A stretch of 64,000 nucleotides of DNA. Origin: Pleurodeles waltl. Lineage: Eukaryota > Chordata > Amphibia > Caudata > Salamandridae. Below, piece by piece: positions 9,727 through 22,636 of the stretch. Position 1 is the first letter of the stretch, and every line of letters starts with the position of its first letter. The notes beneath the pieces are model-generated. The model was not told where the DNA came from. It was given only the letters and a program-made list of their open reading frames with translations, and did no database searches. The stretch lies in NCBI RefSeq assembly GCF_031143425.1, contig NC_090438.1, positions 775,879,138-775,943,137 of the forward strand. The letters run 5' to 3'. Both the position numbers and the translations under genes were made by a program.

Positions 9727-11712
9727 TATATGTAGCTTCACAATGGTAACTCCAAATATGGCCATGTAAGGTCTCTAAGATTGAGAAATTGTACCCCCAG
9801 TCCAATTCTAGTATGGGGGGGGGCAATCCCATGCACCCTGGGGGCTCCACCATGGACCCCCAGTACTGCAAAACCAGCTTTCTGAGGTTTCCACTGCAGC
9901 CCCAGCAGCTGATACCTCACAGACAGGTTTCTGCCCCCCTGGGGATTGAGCAGCTCAATCCCAGGAAGGCAGAACAATGCATTTCCTTTGGGAGAGGGGT
10001 ATTACACCCTCTCCCATTGGAAATAGGTGCTATAGTCATGGGAGAGGTATCCTCCCAGAGCCTCTGGAAATGCTTTGAAGGGCACAAATGGTGCCCTCCT
10101 TGCATAATCCAGTCTACGCCAGTTCAGGGACCCCCAGTCCCTGCTCTAGCGGGAAACTGGACAAAGGAAAGGGGAGTGACCACTCCCCTGTCCATCACAA
10201 CCCCAGGACACGTGCCCAGAACTCCTCCAGAGTGTCCCTGGTGTTAGTCATCTTGGATTCCAAGGTGTGGGGACCCTCTGGGAACATCTGGGTGGCCAGT
10301 GGCAGCAGATGACGTCAGAGACCCCTCTTGATAGGTGCATACCTGGTTAGGTAGCCAATCTCCCTCTCATGGCTATTTAGGGTCTCTCCTCTGGATATTT
10401 CCTCAGATTTGGTTTGCAAGACTCCACCATGAGTCCTTGGCATCCTCTGCCTCAGCTTCTGACCGTCGGATCAACCGCAGACTGCTCCAGGAACACTGTA
10501 ACTGCAACAAAGTAACCAAGAAGGCTACTGTGACCCTGCAACTTCAGCTCCTGCCAGCAACTGCAACAGTTTCCAGGTTGTGCACGCTCTGAGGTCTGTC
10601 TGTCTTCATTCTGCACCAGAAGGACTGAAGGACTCTCCCGTGGAGTGACGGGGTCACTTCTCTGCTTCAGCAGGCACCTCTACGCAACAACAACCGTTAC
10701 TTTGGGACTCCTCTCCTGTCGACAAGTGTGATCCCTGGAACAGAGGTGGTGGACCAAAGTGATCCTGGCTGTCCAAAGGTCCAGCTGTCCAACCTTGGTG
10801 GATGTAAGGGCTTGCCTCCCCGTGCCAGACAGTAACCCTGTGCTCTGTGGGTTCTGCAACTCCTTGCGCTTCTGTGCACTTTTTCCAGAAATCCTTTGTG
10901 CACAGCGTAGCCCAGGTCTCCGGCACTCTAGCCTGCGGCGCTCAGCCTCCTGAGTTGCCCTCCAGTGGCCTGGGATCCCTTTGTGTAGTGCTGCGATTAC
11001 CACATTTTGCAACTCCTTGGTTCCCGTGTTCTGGGACTCCTGTGGGTGCTGCCTGGTCTTCTGAGGGCTCTCTAAAGTGCTGAGAGCCCCCTCTGTCTCC
11101 CAAATCCGAGTTGAGACACACAGGTCCCTCCTTGGCCCAGGTAGCACCTTTTCCCGCCAACCGTGACATTTGCGTGAGCCAAGACTTGTTGGTGGAATCC
11201 ATTGACGAAAACCAGCCTGCATCCAGCGACTCGACGTGGGACATCTCTTGCACCAAGCAGGAACCTGCAGCTGTCTTCTTTGGTGCATTTCTGACTTCTT
11301 CTTCCAACTGGAGAATCAACTTTTGCACCTTCATCTGGGTTAGCAGGGGCTCCTGTTCTTCCTGGACTCTTCATCGACTTCTGGACTTAGTCTCCTCTCT
11401 CCACAGGTCTTCAGGTCCAGGAATCCATTGTTGGTTTCTTGCAGTCTTGCTTGGTTTTTGCATAATCCTTTACCACAACTTCCAGCATGTTCTGAGAAAG
11501 CTTGCTGTAGTTTACTCCTGCTTTCCTGGGCTCTGGGGTGGGGTAATTTACTTACCTTTGGTGTTTTCCTATACTCCCAGCACCCCTCTACACACTACAC
11601 TTGCCTAGGGGGGAAACTGACATTCGCATTCCACTATTTTAGTATATGGTTTGTGTTGCTCCTAGGCCCATTGCAACCTATTGTGTTTTTCACTGTTTGC
11701 ACTATTTTATAG

Positions 11713-13412
11713 ATCAAATCTGTTTATTGGCTTTCAAGTATAGAACATTGCATACGCAACACATCAAAATATTAGCATTACATTAAGAGACAGCTTACTC
11801 CATGCGCAGCGGTAAAAAAAAACTTAAATAGAAAATACAATTTTGTTTCCCCACAGCTGGCTCATAATACAAGAATCAAACGGTCCCAGGCCCCGTTACA
11901 GTATAGTCCCGGTCCTATATATACATCTCCACTATAGGTTTGCCCCCATGCACTCAGTTCGAATTCAGAACCCTCAAATAAGTCGGACATGTCAATTCTG
12001 AAAACTCCCCAGACAGAATTTGTAAATATGGTTGCCACAGTTCTTTAAAGTCCCCACCCCGCTGCTGAGAAGTCAGGGTAAGCTTTTCCATAGCGAGGAT
12101 AAACCAGAGCTTGTTTAGCCATGAAACTACTGTCGGAATCTAGTCAGTCCCCCACACTGCTAACAACAACTGTATGGCAGCATTTAAAGCTAAGGCCATC
12201 TGACGTCCTTTCAATGATCTCAGGGGGAAAGTGAGAGGGTTAGGAAGGCCCAACAAGATATACGCAAGGAATCTAGGGATCTGAGTGTTAAACGCTGTGT
12301 CGATAATGTCTATTATGTTCTCCCAATACTGATGTAATTTGGGGCAGTGCCATAGTAAATGAACAAGTGACCCCCCTCCCCCACACCACCCCACAGAGAC
12401 TAGATTTAGCGAGATCCCAAGCATGGATCCTTGTTGGGGTGTAGTACCAGGAGGAGGGCACTTTATAGGCTGTTTCGGTGCCTGCTGCGTTGTAAGCTGT
12501 GTGGTGCGCCCTATAGAAAACACTCTCCCATTCCTCTTCCGATAGGTCTCTCTCCAGTTCCCTCTCCCATCTCAGTTGACTCTTAGTCTTTGGCGGACGG
12601 GCCTCCCCCGCAGGAGAGTGTAGAGCACAGAAATCGCGCGCTTATCGTCCTTTTTCAATAGAATCCATTTTTCAAACGGTGTTAACGGCCTGTCTATTAA
12701 TATCCTATTGGCTGGAAGCAGGGCCCAGTGTCGTATTTGGTAATACATCATCGTGTCAGCCTCATTCAGGCCGAATGTCTCCCTCAGCTGGTCAAAGGGG
12801 ATCACCCCCTGATCATCAAATAAATATCCCACCCTTTTACAGCCCCCTATCGTACCATTGACGCAGTGCCTCTAACTGGAGGCCCAGACCAAAATGAGGG
12901 TTCCCACCCAGGGGATTCATTGGGGACGGGAAGGTCGTCAAGCCCACCCTGCCGGCCACCTGATCCCACACCTTCATCGAAACCTCCGTGACCGGGGATA
13001 CATACAGCCCCGCGCTCTGTGACGGCACCTAAGCCAGGGTTCCTTCCATATATGAGACCCAGCCACTGCCTGGTCCATAAAGCACCAATGTTTCTCGGAA
13101 GACGGCTGGCTCCATTCCAAGAGAAAACGCAACTGTGCTGCTTGGAAGTATCGAAGGAGGCAGGGGACCGCCAACCTGCCCTCCTGCTTAGGGCGGTACA
13201 GGACCTGTTGCGGTATCCGCGTCGCTTTCCCTTCCCATATAAATATGAGAACCGCTGTTTGGAGGGTCGCTATCGTTCGTGGCGGGGGCTCCAGCGGAAG
13301 CGCCTGAAACAGATATGTGGTAGGATGGTCATCTTCACTGCCGCCACCCTGCCCAACCAAGACAATTTGAGTCTCCCCCATGTCTCTAAGTCACGCTGCA
13401 CCTCCCGGATTA
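11713..13412 (-). mobile_element. L1-type LINE fragment, ORF2 3' part
   Basis: A minus-strand fragment inserted into family A copy 1. Frames 13381-12974, 12832-12572 and 12523-12140 encode successive parts of an L1-like ORF2 C-terminus: FIWEGKATRIPQQVLYRPKQ with a downstream AAQLRFLLEWS, then GVIPFDQLRETFGL and YYQIRHW, then LVHLLWHCPKLHQYWENI, like the C-terminal HxxC-type region. Frameshifts separate the pieces. The 3' end near 11713 has an AATAAA read on the minus strand (about 11728-11733). It is 5'-truncated, with a possible short duplication (TTTAT) at both junctions. Confidence 0.75.
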
Positions 13413-13959
13413 GTTTATGACTGTTTACTTACCTGATTTTGGTTACTAGTGTATATATTGTGTATAGTACTTACCTCCAGAAGGAGTATTGCCTTTAAGA
13501 TATTTTTGGCCTTGTGTCACTAAAATAAAGTACCTTTATTTTTGGTAACACTGAGCATTATCTTTCTTGTGTATAAGTACTGTATGATTAGAGTGGTATT
13601 GCAAGAGCTTTGCATGTCTCATAGTCCAGCCTTGGCTGCTCTGCTACAGCTACCTCTAGACAGCCTAAGCTGCTAGACACTGCCTACATTTCACTAAGGT
13701 GGGTCACTGGACCTGATACAAGGTGTAAGTACCTCTGGACCCCACTACAACCAGGCCGGCTTCTCACAAGGATGAGTCGGCCAATGGGAGGGATTAAGAA
13801 TAGCACTGCACTTGCAGCCCAGACCTGCTGGAAGGCAAGGCACAAAATGGACAGACAGGGTAGCAGGTTGAGCCTAGCAGTAGTGATAGGCTACCCCTCT
13901 ACCCCCATGGTCAGAGAAAAAGCCAACGCAAAAGTTTATTACCCCACAAAAGTGGTATG

Positions 13960-14990
13960 TATGATTGACGGCATATCAACAAGTAAAGGGTGTCACAAAT
14001 TATGGCAGGTAAATGACAAGACATGATTGATTTATGGCAGACAGGATTTATGACCTGACACCCCTTTATGATCATCAGAATGATTTATGATACTGCCAAA
14101 ATGAATTATGGCACTTGCAGCAAAGTGCCCCTTTTTGACATGGTCCCCCCAACTTTTTGCCTGGTATTTGATGCAATTTTGACTGAAAGTGCAGCGGGTT
14201 CCTTGTAACCAGGTACCCAGTGCCAGATCTCTTTCCCTACAACTATGCAATTGTTCCCAAATTGGCCATACCTTTGGAACTCCTGTAAGTCCCTAGTAAA
14301 ATGAGCCCTGGTACCTAGGGCCTGGGTACCAAAGTGGGTTCCCAAGGGTTGCAGCATGTACTGTATCACCCTCAGGGACCCCTCACCTAACACATGCAGA
14401 CTGCCATTGCAGGCTGCATGTCTTGGTGCAGCTAAAAGTGAAAAACACAACATGGCACACAGCCTGTGTGCCAAGTCCCCTAGTACTACGTGCAATATGT
14501 ATGTCACCCCTACAGCAGGCCTTACAGCCCTAAAGCATGATAAATTATTTTACATGTAAAGACATAAATGCATGAGCAGATATGCGCCTGCTATGTCTTT
14601 GTCAAATCCTAGACATAGTGAGTGAACAGGGGAACCATTTTAAGTACAGGTGCTGGATACTGGTCCCTGGGAATTCCCCAGCTGTATGATGGCTTCACTG
14701 AAAATAGGGATGGTTAGTATCAAACATCCCGTATTAATAAACCCTCACTGATGCCAGTGATAGATTTATTAATACATGCACCCCCATGGCACCTTTGAGA
14801 TGCCCCTTGAAAACCTACCAACTACCAGTGTGTGGACCGACTAGTTTTAGAATGCCTCCCATCACCAGACATGCTTCAGATCCCCTAGGGTGAGTCTTTG
14901 CTCTTGGGTGGTCAGTAACAAAGCCTGCTCTGGGAGAGGTGTTTACACATCCCACCCAACAGGATGACCTAAAGGAATTGGTGTGGGAAC
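13960..14990 (+). repeat. Family-B-like repeat, partial
   Basis: Non-coding sequence sharing an ordered set of phrases with family B (50528-52781, 57440-59800). Examples are CAGGCCTTACAGCCCTAA near 14516, a TTCACTGAAAATAGGGATGG-type segment near 14695, and GATGCCAGTGATAGATTTAT near 14752. It stops near 14990, so it covers only the 5' part of the family. I see no coding frame or clear ends. Confidence 0.5.
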
Positions 14991-16131
14991 AGTGAGTGAA
15001 ATGTTAGTTGGGGGATTCACTCCTGATGTTTGTGGTGGAACAGTATGCCAACCCGTTCCCAAAGGACTTTGTTCCTTCTTTCCCACTTTATCTTGTAGTT
15101 GAGCAACCTTTTCAGCTGAGGCGGCAGTGGTTTTTCTCGACTCAACCAAACCATGTTGTATTTGCGTAATTACTTTTACCAAATCGTCCAAGGTGGCCAT
15201 ATTGACAACTCAAGCATAAACTAGGAGGATTTAAATTTGTGGGCTCACTATTCTATCAGCGAGACCAAATCCTCAGGGTACACACGTTGTTGCCATTAGG
15301 CCCACCTCCTGGCAGCTCCAACTCTACAAGCCTTAACAGCGCAAAGTCTTAGAGGGGCCAAGTGGGGGTAGGGAGTTAAGGAAGGGTACAGCGGGGAAGG
15401 AGACCTGCGGAAACAAGAATCACAGATACTACAGAGAAATATCAATCACAGAACTCTTCGGAATCTGTCAACTATAAATCCAGCAGTCGCTTGGAACAAT
15501 AGTAAATCATAGCGCCTTTCATAAGTTTCAAGAAATGAAAGGTTAACACGGTATTCACTCAAAGAAATGTTACTTCACATTTCAAAAACTTTCCAAGATA
15601 CGCGACTTCAGTTTGTGTCCGTGTTTTGCATTAACCATAATCAAATATTCCCTTGAGGTCAAATTAATACCTTAGCATTTATTCATAACCATTTAAACCT
15701 CTTCTGGATAACCACGCTTATACAATGTATCTCTGTCACAACCGAGCGACTCCACAACTAAGCAGCTGAAGCTGAAAAGTGACCGCGAGAAAACGGTAAC
15801 GCTGTAACTGCAAAACATTTGCTTAGTTTGTTATCAGTTTAAATATTTACAGCTGACTGCCAAAGATTACTACTTTCTTAAAAAAAAAAGAATATCAACC
15901 TTTTAAACAGTTTCATCAAATAAGAAAACGGATGATGGAAGCTAGAAACCACCATCCGTCTTACCGCCCTGAGTGTCTGCTACTCACTGATTCAAATGCC
16001 TCAACACTGGGAAACCCCAAGTGACCAGCAGGAATATGGAAACACCCGACTTCAAACAGAAAGCTCCGGTCCTCACGAGATCCTCAGAATAGTGAGCAGT
16101 CTGAACTGGGTGGGGTCACTTAAATAGACTT
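14991..16131. other. Intergenic, nothing recognised
   Basis: A low-complexity to unique mixture. A short imperfect hairpin with 11-bp arms lies at 15928-15959. A minus-strand frame (14943-15200) beginning MATLDDLVKVITQIQHGL could be a scrap of a retroelement gag-like protein, but it is too short to assign. Confidence 0.4.
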
Positions 16132-16228
16132 GTGCCCCACCCCATGTGCCACACCCAAAGTGCCCCGCCCCATGTGCCACACCCGAAGTGCTCCGCCCAA
16201 TGTGCCACGCCCAAAGTGCCCCGCCCAA
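16132..16228. repeat. 28-bp tandem repeat, about 3.4 copies
   Basis: Units of about 28 bp read GTGCCCCRCCCCATGTGCCA followed by CRCCCRAA, at 16132-16159, 16160-16187 and 16188-16214, with a partial unit to 16228. Each contains a CCGCCC-like box. No other function is evident. Confidence 0.85.
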
Positions 16229-16836
16229 GATGGCTGTTATAAAGATACTTGGGACCAATGCCATGAATAAAAGATAATGCGCGTATAGTGCGCTGCAGCA
16301 GCTACTGGTTTCTGCAAATGGCAGTTTCTGGACTAAGACTGTGTGGTGGAAACAGTAATGCACGGATTCTGGCATCAGGCGGGCCCTAGAGCGCGCGCGC
16401 AGCCATGGTGTTGACAGCTAGAGACCCTAGGATGGCCTGAGGCCTGGCTCTTGACACTGACAGCTATCAGTGGCCTCTGTTGGTTGTTATCCTTGTGGTT
16501 AGAGTTTTCCCTGGGAGGGGAAATGAAGTCAGACCCCAGGGGTGGACTGGGCCACATCACTCTGTTGCCTCTGGTGGTACTGTCTGTCTACTGGGATGCA
16601 TCTGTGGGCAAAGTAAGGTTAGGTGCTGCACAGATGGAGTTCTCAGATGAGAAGAGTTCCCCCAAGGTTAGTTCAGTGGGCCCTGAGAGTGTTGACGTAG
16701 GGATCAACCTGGGTTCAGAGCGGCGTAGAATTGGCAAGAGCTCCTGCAGTAGTGGGCCATTATCCAGGTTCCATTGCCCTGAGCAGGGAAGTCCAGCAAG
16801 GTATTGATTGGCCTACCCTGGCTTTAGGCTGGGGGG

Positions 16837-18730
16837 GGGTTGGAAATGGCCCTTTTGCAGTTATCCCTAAACGTTTTGCCTTCTTCCTCCTATTTTTTCA
16901 GGTCTGTTTTTGCTGGTTTATTATCTCTGCGCACTTTACCACTGCTAATCAGTGCTAAAGGGCAAGTGCTCCCTATAAAAATTGTACTGTTGATAGGTTT
17001 ATCCATGATTGGTATATTTGATTTACTGGTAAGCCCTGAGTAAAGTGCACTAGAGGTGCCCAGGGTCAGTGGTCGTTCACACCTGAAAGGACTGTGCTTG
17101 CTCTCACACAATGCAGTATCAGACCCCCTGGTGTGTGTCTGTGTCCTGGCCTGGACAAGGAAGGATCTTGCAAACACTAGAGACTTTGCTTTGAAGTGTG
17201 TCAACTTCAAAGGCAGAACAGGGTATAAGAAGAAGACCCAAAACCCCAGACTTTTAGAATCCTTCTAGACTCTAGAGGAACCTCTGCCCAGGAGAAGAGC
17301 TGAGGAGCTGAAGGAGGAGTACTGTCCCTTTGAGCGTTGCTTTGCTGGACTGGCCTGCAGTTGCTGCTTCTGCCTGAAAAGAGTGCAAAAGGTGAACTTT
17401 GCTGTGTATCCTGCTTGAGAAAGTTCTCCAAGGGCTTGGAGTAGACCTTGCCTCCTGTTGGAAGTCTCAGGGACACCAGAGACTTCAGGTTCCTCGACCT
17501 GCAGCACTGGGAACTGTGTGTTTTGTGCTGTTCAAGAGGAGAAACAACCACAACGCCCCAGGCCTGTACAGTGACCTGCCAATGCCGCACAGAGTCACAT
17601 TGCCCCACTTCGCACTGCAACCCTGGTCTCACCGACGCCGTCATCAGGCGACTTCACCAAGCTGCTCGCACTGCAACCTGTGGGCCCCGCACTCCAGCAT
17701 CGCCTGCTCACACCGCAGCCTGGGCCTCCCCGACGATGACGACGCTCCTGCTGACACCGGCGCTCGCTACCTGCACTGTCCTGTCCCGCACTGCAGCCCC
17801 AATCCACCGACGCCAGCACCATCAACTCCAGTGTCGTCATCAGACATCCATGCCTGCACTGTGGTCTGTGGACACCGCTCGTGAGGGTCACGAATCACCC
17901 TCCCGTCCCACACAATTGTCTTGGGCCTACTGACGACAGCGATTCCGCAACGACTGCACCGCTGCCTGCACCATGACCTGTGGACACCGCACGTTGCACC
18001 GCCCTGCTTCGCACTGCAGACCTGGTCTCACTGATGCCGCTGGATGCCGTCACCGAGCCGCTGCCTGCATCGTGACCTGTGGGCACCACACGTCACATCG
18101 TCCCGCTTCGCACCGCAGTCCCGACGACATCCACGCCAGCACCCCTGACTTCATCAGCCCAGAGTTCGATCTGCAACACGTGTGACTTCAAGGGCCCAAA
18201 GACTCCTGCACCGACTCTGGAACCGACACTGCCACGTCAGCGACGCCGCTGTCCAGAGCTCACCGCAAGGATCACGACGCCCTACAAATCCATGGTACTG
18301 TTTGCAGGTCGGCCTGACACCGTAGCTGGCTGGCAACGCCGCGGTCGGCCTAAACTGTTGGTTTTGTTGATCTCAACACCATGACAGCCCCAGGTGGAGC
18401 TATTGACTTCAAGGAACTGTATTTTTCAGTAAATCTTGCAGAATTCATATTTTTATTACTGTATGTTGGATTTTATCGTATTTGGTCTTGTTTTAAATAG
18501 ATAAATATTGGCTATTCTTCTGAAACTGGTATAGTGTCCTTTTGTAGTGTTTTCACTGTGTTACTGTGTATTATGTGCAAATGCTTTACACATTGCTTCT
18601 TAGATAAGCCTGACTGCTCATGCCAAGCTACCAAGGGGGTGAGCAGGTATCTCCTTTATCCTGACTAGAGTGAGGGTCCCTACTTGGGCAGGGTGCAAAC
18701 CGACTGCCAGCTAGAGACCCCATTCTAACA
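16837..18730 (+). mobile_element. Family C repeat
   Basis: A non-coding element starting near GTTGGAAATGGCCCTTTTGC and ending CCCCATTCTAACA, so its ends are inversely related (TGTTGGAA against TGTTAGAA). It resembles a repeat I recall as abundant in salamanders. It contains a degenerate ~100-bp tandem array (17570-18140). No target duplication is convincing. The overlapping open frames on both strands (for example 17399-17884 and 17448-17933) come from the tandem CG-rich part and are not genes. Confidence 0.55.
17570..18140. repeat. Degenerate ~100-105-bp tandem repeat
   Basis: A unit with the phrases ACCTGTGGRCACCGCAC, CTTCGCACTGCA and GGTCTCACYGACGCC recurs at starts near 17571, 17675, 17765, 17860, 17970 and 18075. 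Units are diverged. The array lies within family C. Confidence 0.65.
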
Positions 18731-19550
18731 GATAATGTTGCCGCTTCTGCAAAATGCAGTGTCCACTTTTGAAACCTGAAAGTATTTTTCTTGCAAGACA
18801 TACTTACCTGATCATATTGATTCTGATGCCTAAATATATACAAAGATTCTTGTTGTTTTTTGTAAATTGGTGTGGATCTCCTTGAGTTGTGTCTTAATTA
18901 TTGACTATGTGTGTATGTTTGCAGATGTCTAACACTCCTCTTTAACAAGCCTAAGGCTGCTCCACCACACTACCCCCTAAAAGAACACCATGGGATTGCT
19001 GGAGCAAGCCCCAGTATATTAGAAAAGGACTCTTTGCATATCTCATATTGATATATTATTTAAAGAACTGTCTTCCTACAGCCCTGCCATTGTGATTTAG
19101 TAATGTAATGACATAAAGTACGAAACATACATGTTAATAAAAGCGCAGACAAGAATTCCCAAGAAAAATCAAAACATGACTAGTGTATGTTTACACGTTA
19201 TTTATTATATGTACTGTTTGGAGTAGGGCAAGTGTGGGGTTAAGGCTGTCTAGTAGACTAAGTATTGGTTACACAAAAATACCAAGCCACTAATAGTGAT
19301 ACTAATGGTTACACCAGCATCCATATTACTCATGCATGCCATGGCAAAAATTTAGGAACTTTTGCTGCGTCATTCCAAGTATAACCCGTTCAGAAAGAAA
19401 ATTAATGGAAGATGACAAAACATGCATTTCTGCCACACACTTGCCTCTGACAACACACTTTTTAAAACGTGACAAGCTATGTAAGATTCCACGATAATGT
19501 CGCAATTTAAAAAAAAAATCTACAAGGCGGGTGTCAAGTATTGCTTGCCG
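18731..19550. other. Upstream flank of DEK promoter
   Basis: AT-rich sequence with no gene recognised. It is the last stretch before composition changes sharply at about 19530 into the DEK promoter region. A minus-strand frame at 19326-19583 has no recognisable motif. Confidence 0.5.
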
Positions 19551-19670
19551 TGACGCAGCCCGAAATAAGCAGCCTAGATTCAACTATGGGCTGTGGCTCC
19601 TCCTCCTCGCCCGCTATTGGCTACCTCATTTCCCGCTCGGCCCTGGGACCGCCATTTTAAAATTAAAAAA
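19551..19670 (+). promoter_or_regulatory. DEK: DEK promoter (NF-Y, E2F, YY1-like sites)
   Basis: A GC-richer island in AT-rich DNA. Visible sites in order are TGACG (CRE half-site) at 19551-19555, inverted CCAAT (ATTGG) at 19616-19620, TTTCCCGC (E2F) at 19629-19636, and GCCATTTT (YY1-like) at 19651-19658. There is no TATA box in the usual place. Regulation of mammalian DEK by NF-Y, YY1 and E2F has been reported (from memory), and this is why I place the DEK start here. The link to exon 2, 13 kb downstream, is inferred; no coding sequence proves it. Confidence 0.6.
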
Positions 19671-19679
19671 AAATACATA

Positions 19680-19767
19680 CGCTTAGCTGCTGCTTGTCGT
19701 GCCAGAAAAGACTCAGAGGATTAGACATCTGGGCGCCTATCACCAGCGTTACATCAGCGAGAATAAG
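19680..19767 (+). other. DEK: DEK exon 1, non-coding (5' UTR), predicted
   Basis: Just after the promoter motifs, transcription probably starts around 19660-19690. The first good splice donor is AAG|GTGAGC with the exon ending at 19767. Human DEK also has a non-coding first exon and begins translation in exon 2, which fits. The 5' end is uncertain by tens of bases. A YY1-like GCCATGGCGGC lies shortly downstream at 19857-19867, inside the intron. Confidence 0.55.
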
Positions 19768-22263
19768 GTGAGCGACTAATGATTTTGGTGGCAGTAACCG
19801 CCTCCTGGCCTGAAGAGTAGCTGGTTGGGTCTCCTGGCTTCTACCCCAGGACAGCGCCATGGCGGCTTTCTGTCAGCCTCAACTGCCCGTCTCTTTCAGA
19901 GGTCTTGTCAGCGCGAGGCCCCTTGTTAAACGACAAAACAGATCGCGCGCGCTAGCCTGAGTGTTGGAATCTTCCAGCGCGCTGGTGCCCTCGGGTTCAG
20001 GTCCATCTTTCTACTTAATTGTCCGCGCTGTTTGTCCCTCGGACGTACTAGATTTACTGCGGCTCATCCAGCTTTGTCTTCTCAAATCTGTTTTGGTTCA
20101 AGTAGGTTTGGGCCAGTGTGATAATAAATGTATACGTGAAGAACCAATTGCGAAGTCCAGCCTTGATAAATAAACGGGCAGTTGAGGGTTGAAGTAGAAA
20201 CTGCATGGACCCGTGAAGCGTATACTAGAAGTGGGAAGGGGGCGGTGGGGGGGTGTAGTGTAGATACTGTCAAATGTCGCCGTAATACACCTGAATCAAG
20301 GTTGACAAATGTTTCCGCTCGTGTAGGGCGGAAGCCATAGGCCTTTGTTAATCACATACCAACAGAGGGTGCAGAAGCCACCTGGGGCGGGTTGGTAAGG
20401 TATTCTCAAGATAGCTTTCAACCCGGGGAAGCATTTTTGAGGAGGATAAGAGAAGGTTTAGTCCATTTAGAATTTAGGCTTATATTTTTCTTAAATCTTT
20501 GAAATTGTCCCGAGTTAGGACCGAATCATTCATTAAGTGACTATGACTGCCATGCATAATTTATACAGTGGCAATATGTATAGTCTGAAACTGAAGGGGC
20601 TGCGTAGTGTGTCGCACACATGAGACTTGAAAACAAGCCTGGCGTGAAAGGCTTGAGGATATTTGTATTTTGGGGGGGGGGAGGGGTAGAGGCGGCCGGA
20701 CGCTAGAAAATGATTGGGTTAGTGGCGCAATTTTCTGAACGCTGGTCAAAATACAACTGCTCCCCTGCCGATATTGTTTCACTTTTCTGAATGTCCCAGA
20801 GGGAAGTGTTCATACCTGGCACCGGCATAGTAATTGGCGGTCACAAGAGGCACATGTTCGTTCTTTTCGCAGGCATTTCCTTTGCGGTTTGAGTGAGAGT
20901 TTTCGGTATCAGCCGCCCTTATTTTTCTTTTCTTTTTAAATACACGCCTCAAATGCTCACCGGTTGCTAATAGCTCATTCTCCCCATGGCAGTGGTACCA
21001 CCGGCAGCCCTACGGGCAGGTACTTACGGTACCATCCATTCCCCTGGACTGTTGTAGACTCGGGTGCGCCTAATGCCTGCTGTTGCTATGTCCGCAGTGG
21101 CAGATTACAACGCTGTGGGAGCCACCGCGTGATCAACGTCAGGTTTCGAGTTGTGGTGCCCATTACTGTATGTTTCTACAACACGAAAACACTTACGGGA
21201 TAGTGAAGGAGACTGCATTTACACATTGCGGGGCAAGGCTCGGAAATGTCCCAAAAGGAACTCTGCTGCATTCAAATGATTAAAGACTGTGGAAACGCAA
21301 TAAATGGGTATTAAGGTTTACAAAACACGTCCACGTGCTCAGTTTAGCCTTCCAATCTGCCCAAGCAACACGTTCACCGAAACTTAAACAACAAAGGGAA
21401 GTTGATAGCCCGTAAATCACCATCGTGTAATTGTAATCCTTCAGCTCCAAGAAGTGTTTTGGCATGGCCTTTCTTTCACCCTAAACCATGCGTTTCCCAC
21501 TAACTCCTCAATCAAAGGCTCATCTATAGTTCTACATCATCGAGACGAAAGTGGCCAGGAATAACTCATTCTGAAGACCTAGCCATAATTTTGCATAAAC
21601 TATTGTCAGAGGCTTCGTTGACTTTTAAGTCGGCACCGCACGTGTCTATTACTTGACACTGGTCCGTGCGAGAGTATTCCTTTTTCGCGCTCCTCAGCAA
21701 GCGCCAAACGGGTCTTTGCTCACTTTCCCATGGCAGCTTTTTTGCCTCTTCTCAAATATCGTGTTGCCAGTACTGATCGTTTTGTTTATATCTGGTTTGG
21801 AGGATGGAGGACTCGGATTGCCAGATGCATCTTCGCCAGTTGAAGGAACGCTAAAAGGGTTGTCATGGAACAAATCAAACAATTTCACATTCAACTGTGC
21901 TTTAGTTTTGTTTGCCGGAGTAAAACGCCTACTTGTTGACAGGAAGGACACCAGCTTTTATTTTCCCCTCAACTGAAATAAACCACTAGCAAGGATCTTA
22001 AGTGTCTGCCCTGCGTGCTTAGGTAGGAGACTACCCAACTATGTATGATGTGCACACTTACGAAGGCCTAGCAGTAGACACGTTTTTTTTCTATTGAATC
22101 AGCAGCTAACAAATTTGCCCATTGATTTATATAAATCGGTCTCAAATGTATTGCTCCTTTCATGTTTGAACAACTTCGGAAACGAGCATTTGCAATGCAA
22201 CAGGTCTCGCATTTGCTTGAGCTAAAGCTATTAGTGTTAGACTCCTAACCGGACTTTTCTTGC

Positions 22264-22636
22264 CACACAAATTAAAAGGGAAAAAATGGGCGCGAGCGCA
22301 CTATGTAAAACGCAGCGCGATCATGCTCAAATTGAAAAACAAAAAAACCCAGTGCCGTGGCGCTGCGTGGAAATATAAAAATATGAAGTAGTCCGGAAAC
22401 CATGCTGAAAACATGGAGCCTCGAATGTTTTCAGAAGTTGCAGACAGTGCACTCGAGGAGGGCTAAACACAGGAAAAGGCATGTCTTATGCATGCCTTTC
22501 ACTGATGAACTCGAGCGGATTTTAAGTCAAGCCCCCGAACCAATGGAAGTGACAGGTGTGACACGGGCGCGGTTAAAAGCCCAAAGAGATTACAAAGGGA
22601 TTTTTTGCTTGTGCGCTCGACTCCAGAATACAGTAT
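22264..22636 (-). repeat. SINE-like repeat, copy 1
   Basis: Read on the minus strand, this matches 31797-32245 along its length. Shared phrases are GGTTCRNGGGCTTG, AGGCAYGCATAAG, TAGCCCTCCTCGAG, GARAACATNCGAGGCTC and TTTACATAGT. It is about 370 bp with no coding frame. The length, lack of coding sequence and dispersed copies suggest a SINE or MITE; I cannot name the family. Confidence 0.6.

Larger units (their letters stand above)
7523..13768 (+). mobile_element. Family A repeat, copy 1, with nested Tc1 and L1
   Basis: A non-coding element starting TGTGAGAAAGTAGCC and ending GGCCGGCTTCTCACA. It is flanked by AGGGT (7518-7522) and AGGAT (13769-13773), a probable 5-bp target duplication with one change. 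Removing the nested Tc1 (8164-9726) and L1 (about 11713-13412) leaves about 3 kb, close to the 2916 bp of copy 2 at 28576-31491 in the opposite orientation. An AATAAA signal lies at 13524-13529 near the 3' end. TG...CA ends, a 5-bp duplication and a terminal poly(A) signal would fit a very long solo LTR (inference). The open frames inside are not conserved in frame between copies. Confidence 0.75.

Noticed and set aside
11111..11608. 165-codon open frame in family A copy 1
   Set aside because: The matching part of copy 2 does not preserve it in frame and it shows no family motif.
17399..17933. Two overlapping 161-codon frames
   Set aside because: They fall on the degenerate tandem array of family C in two frames at once, which is typical of repeat-derived open frames.
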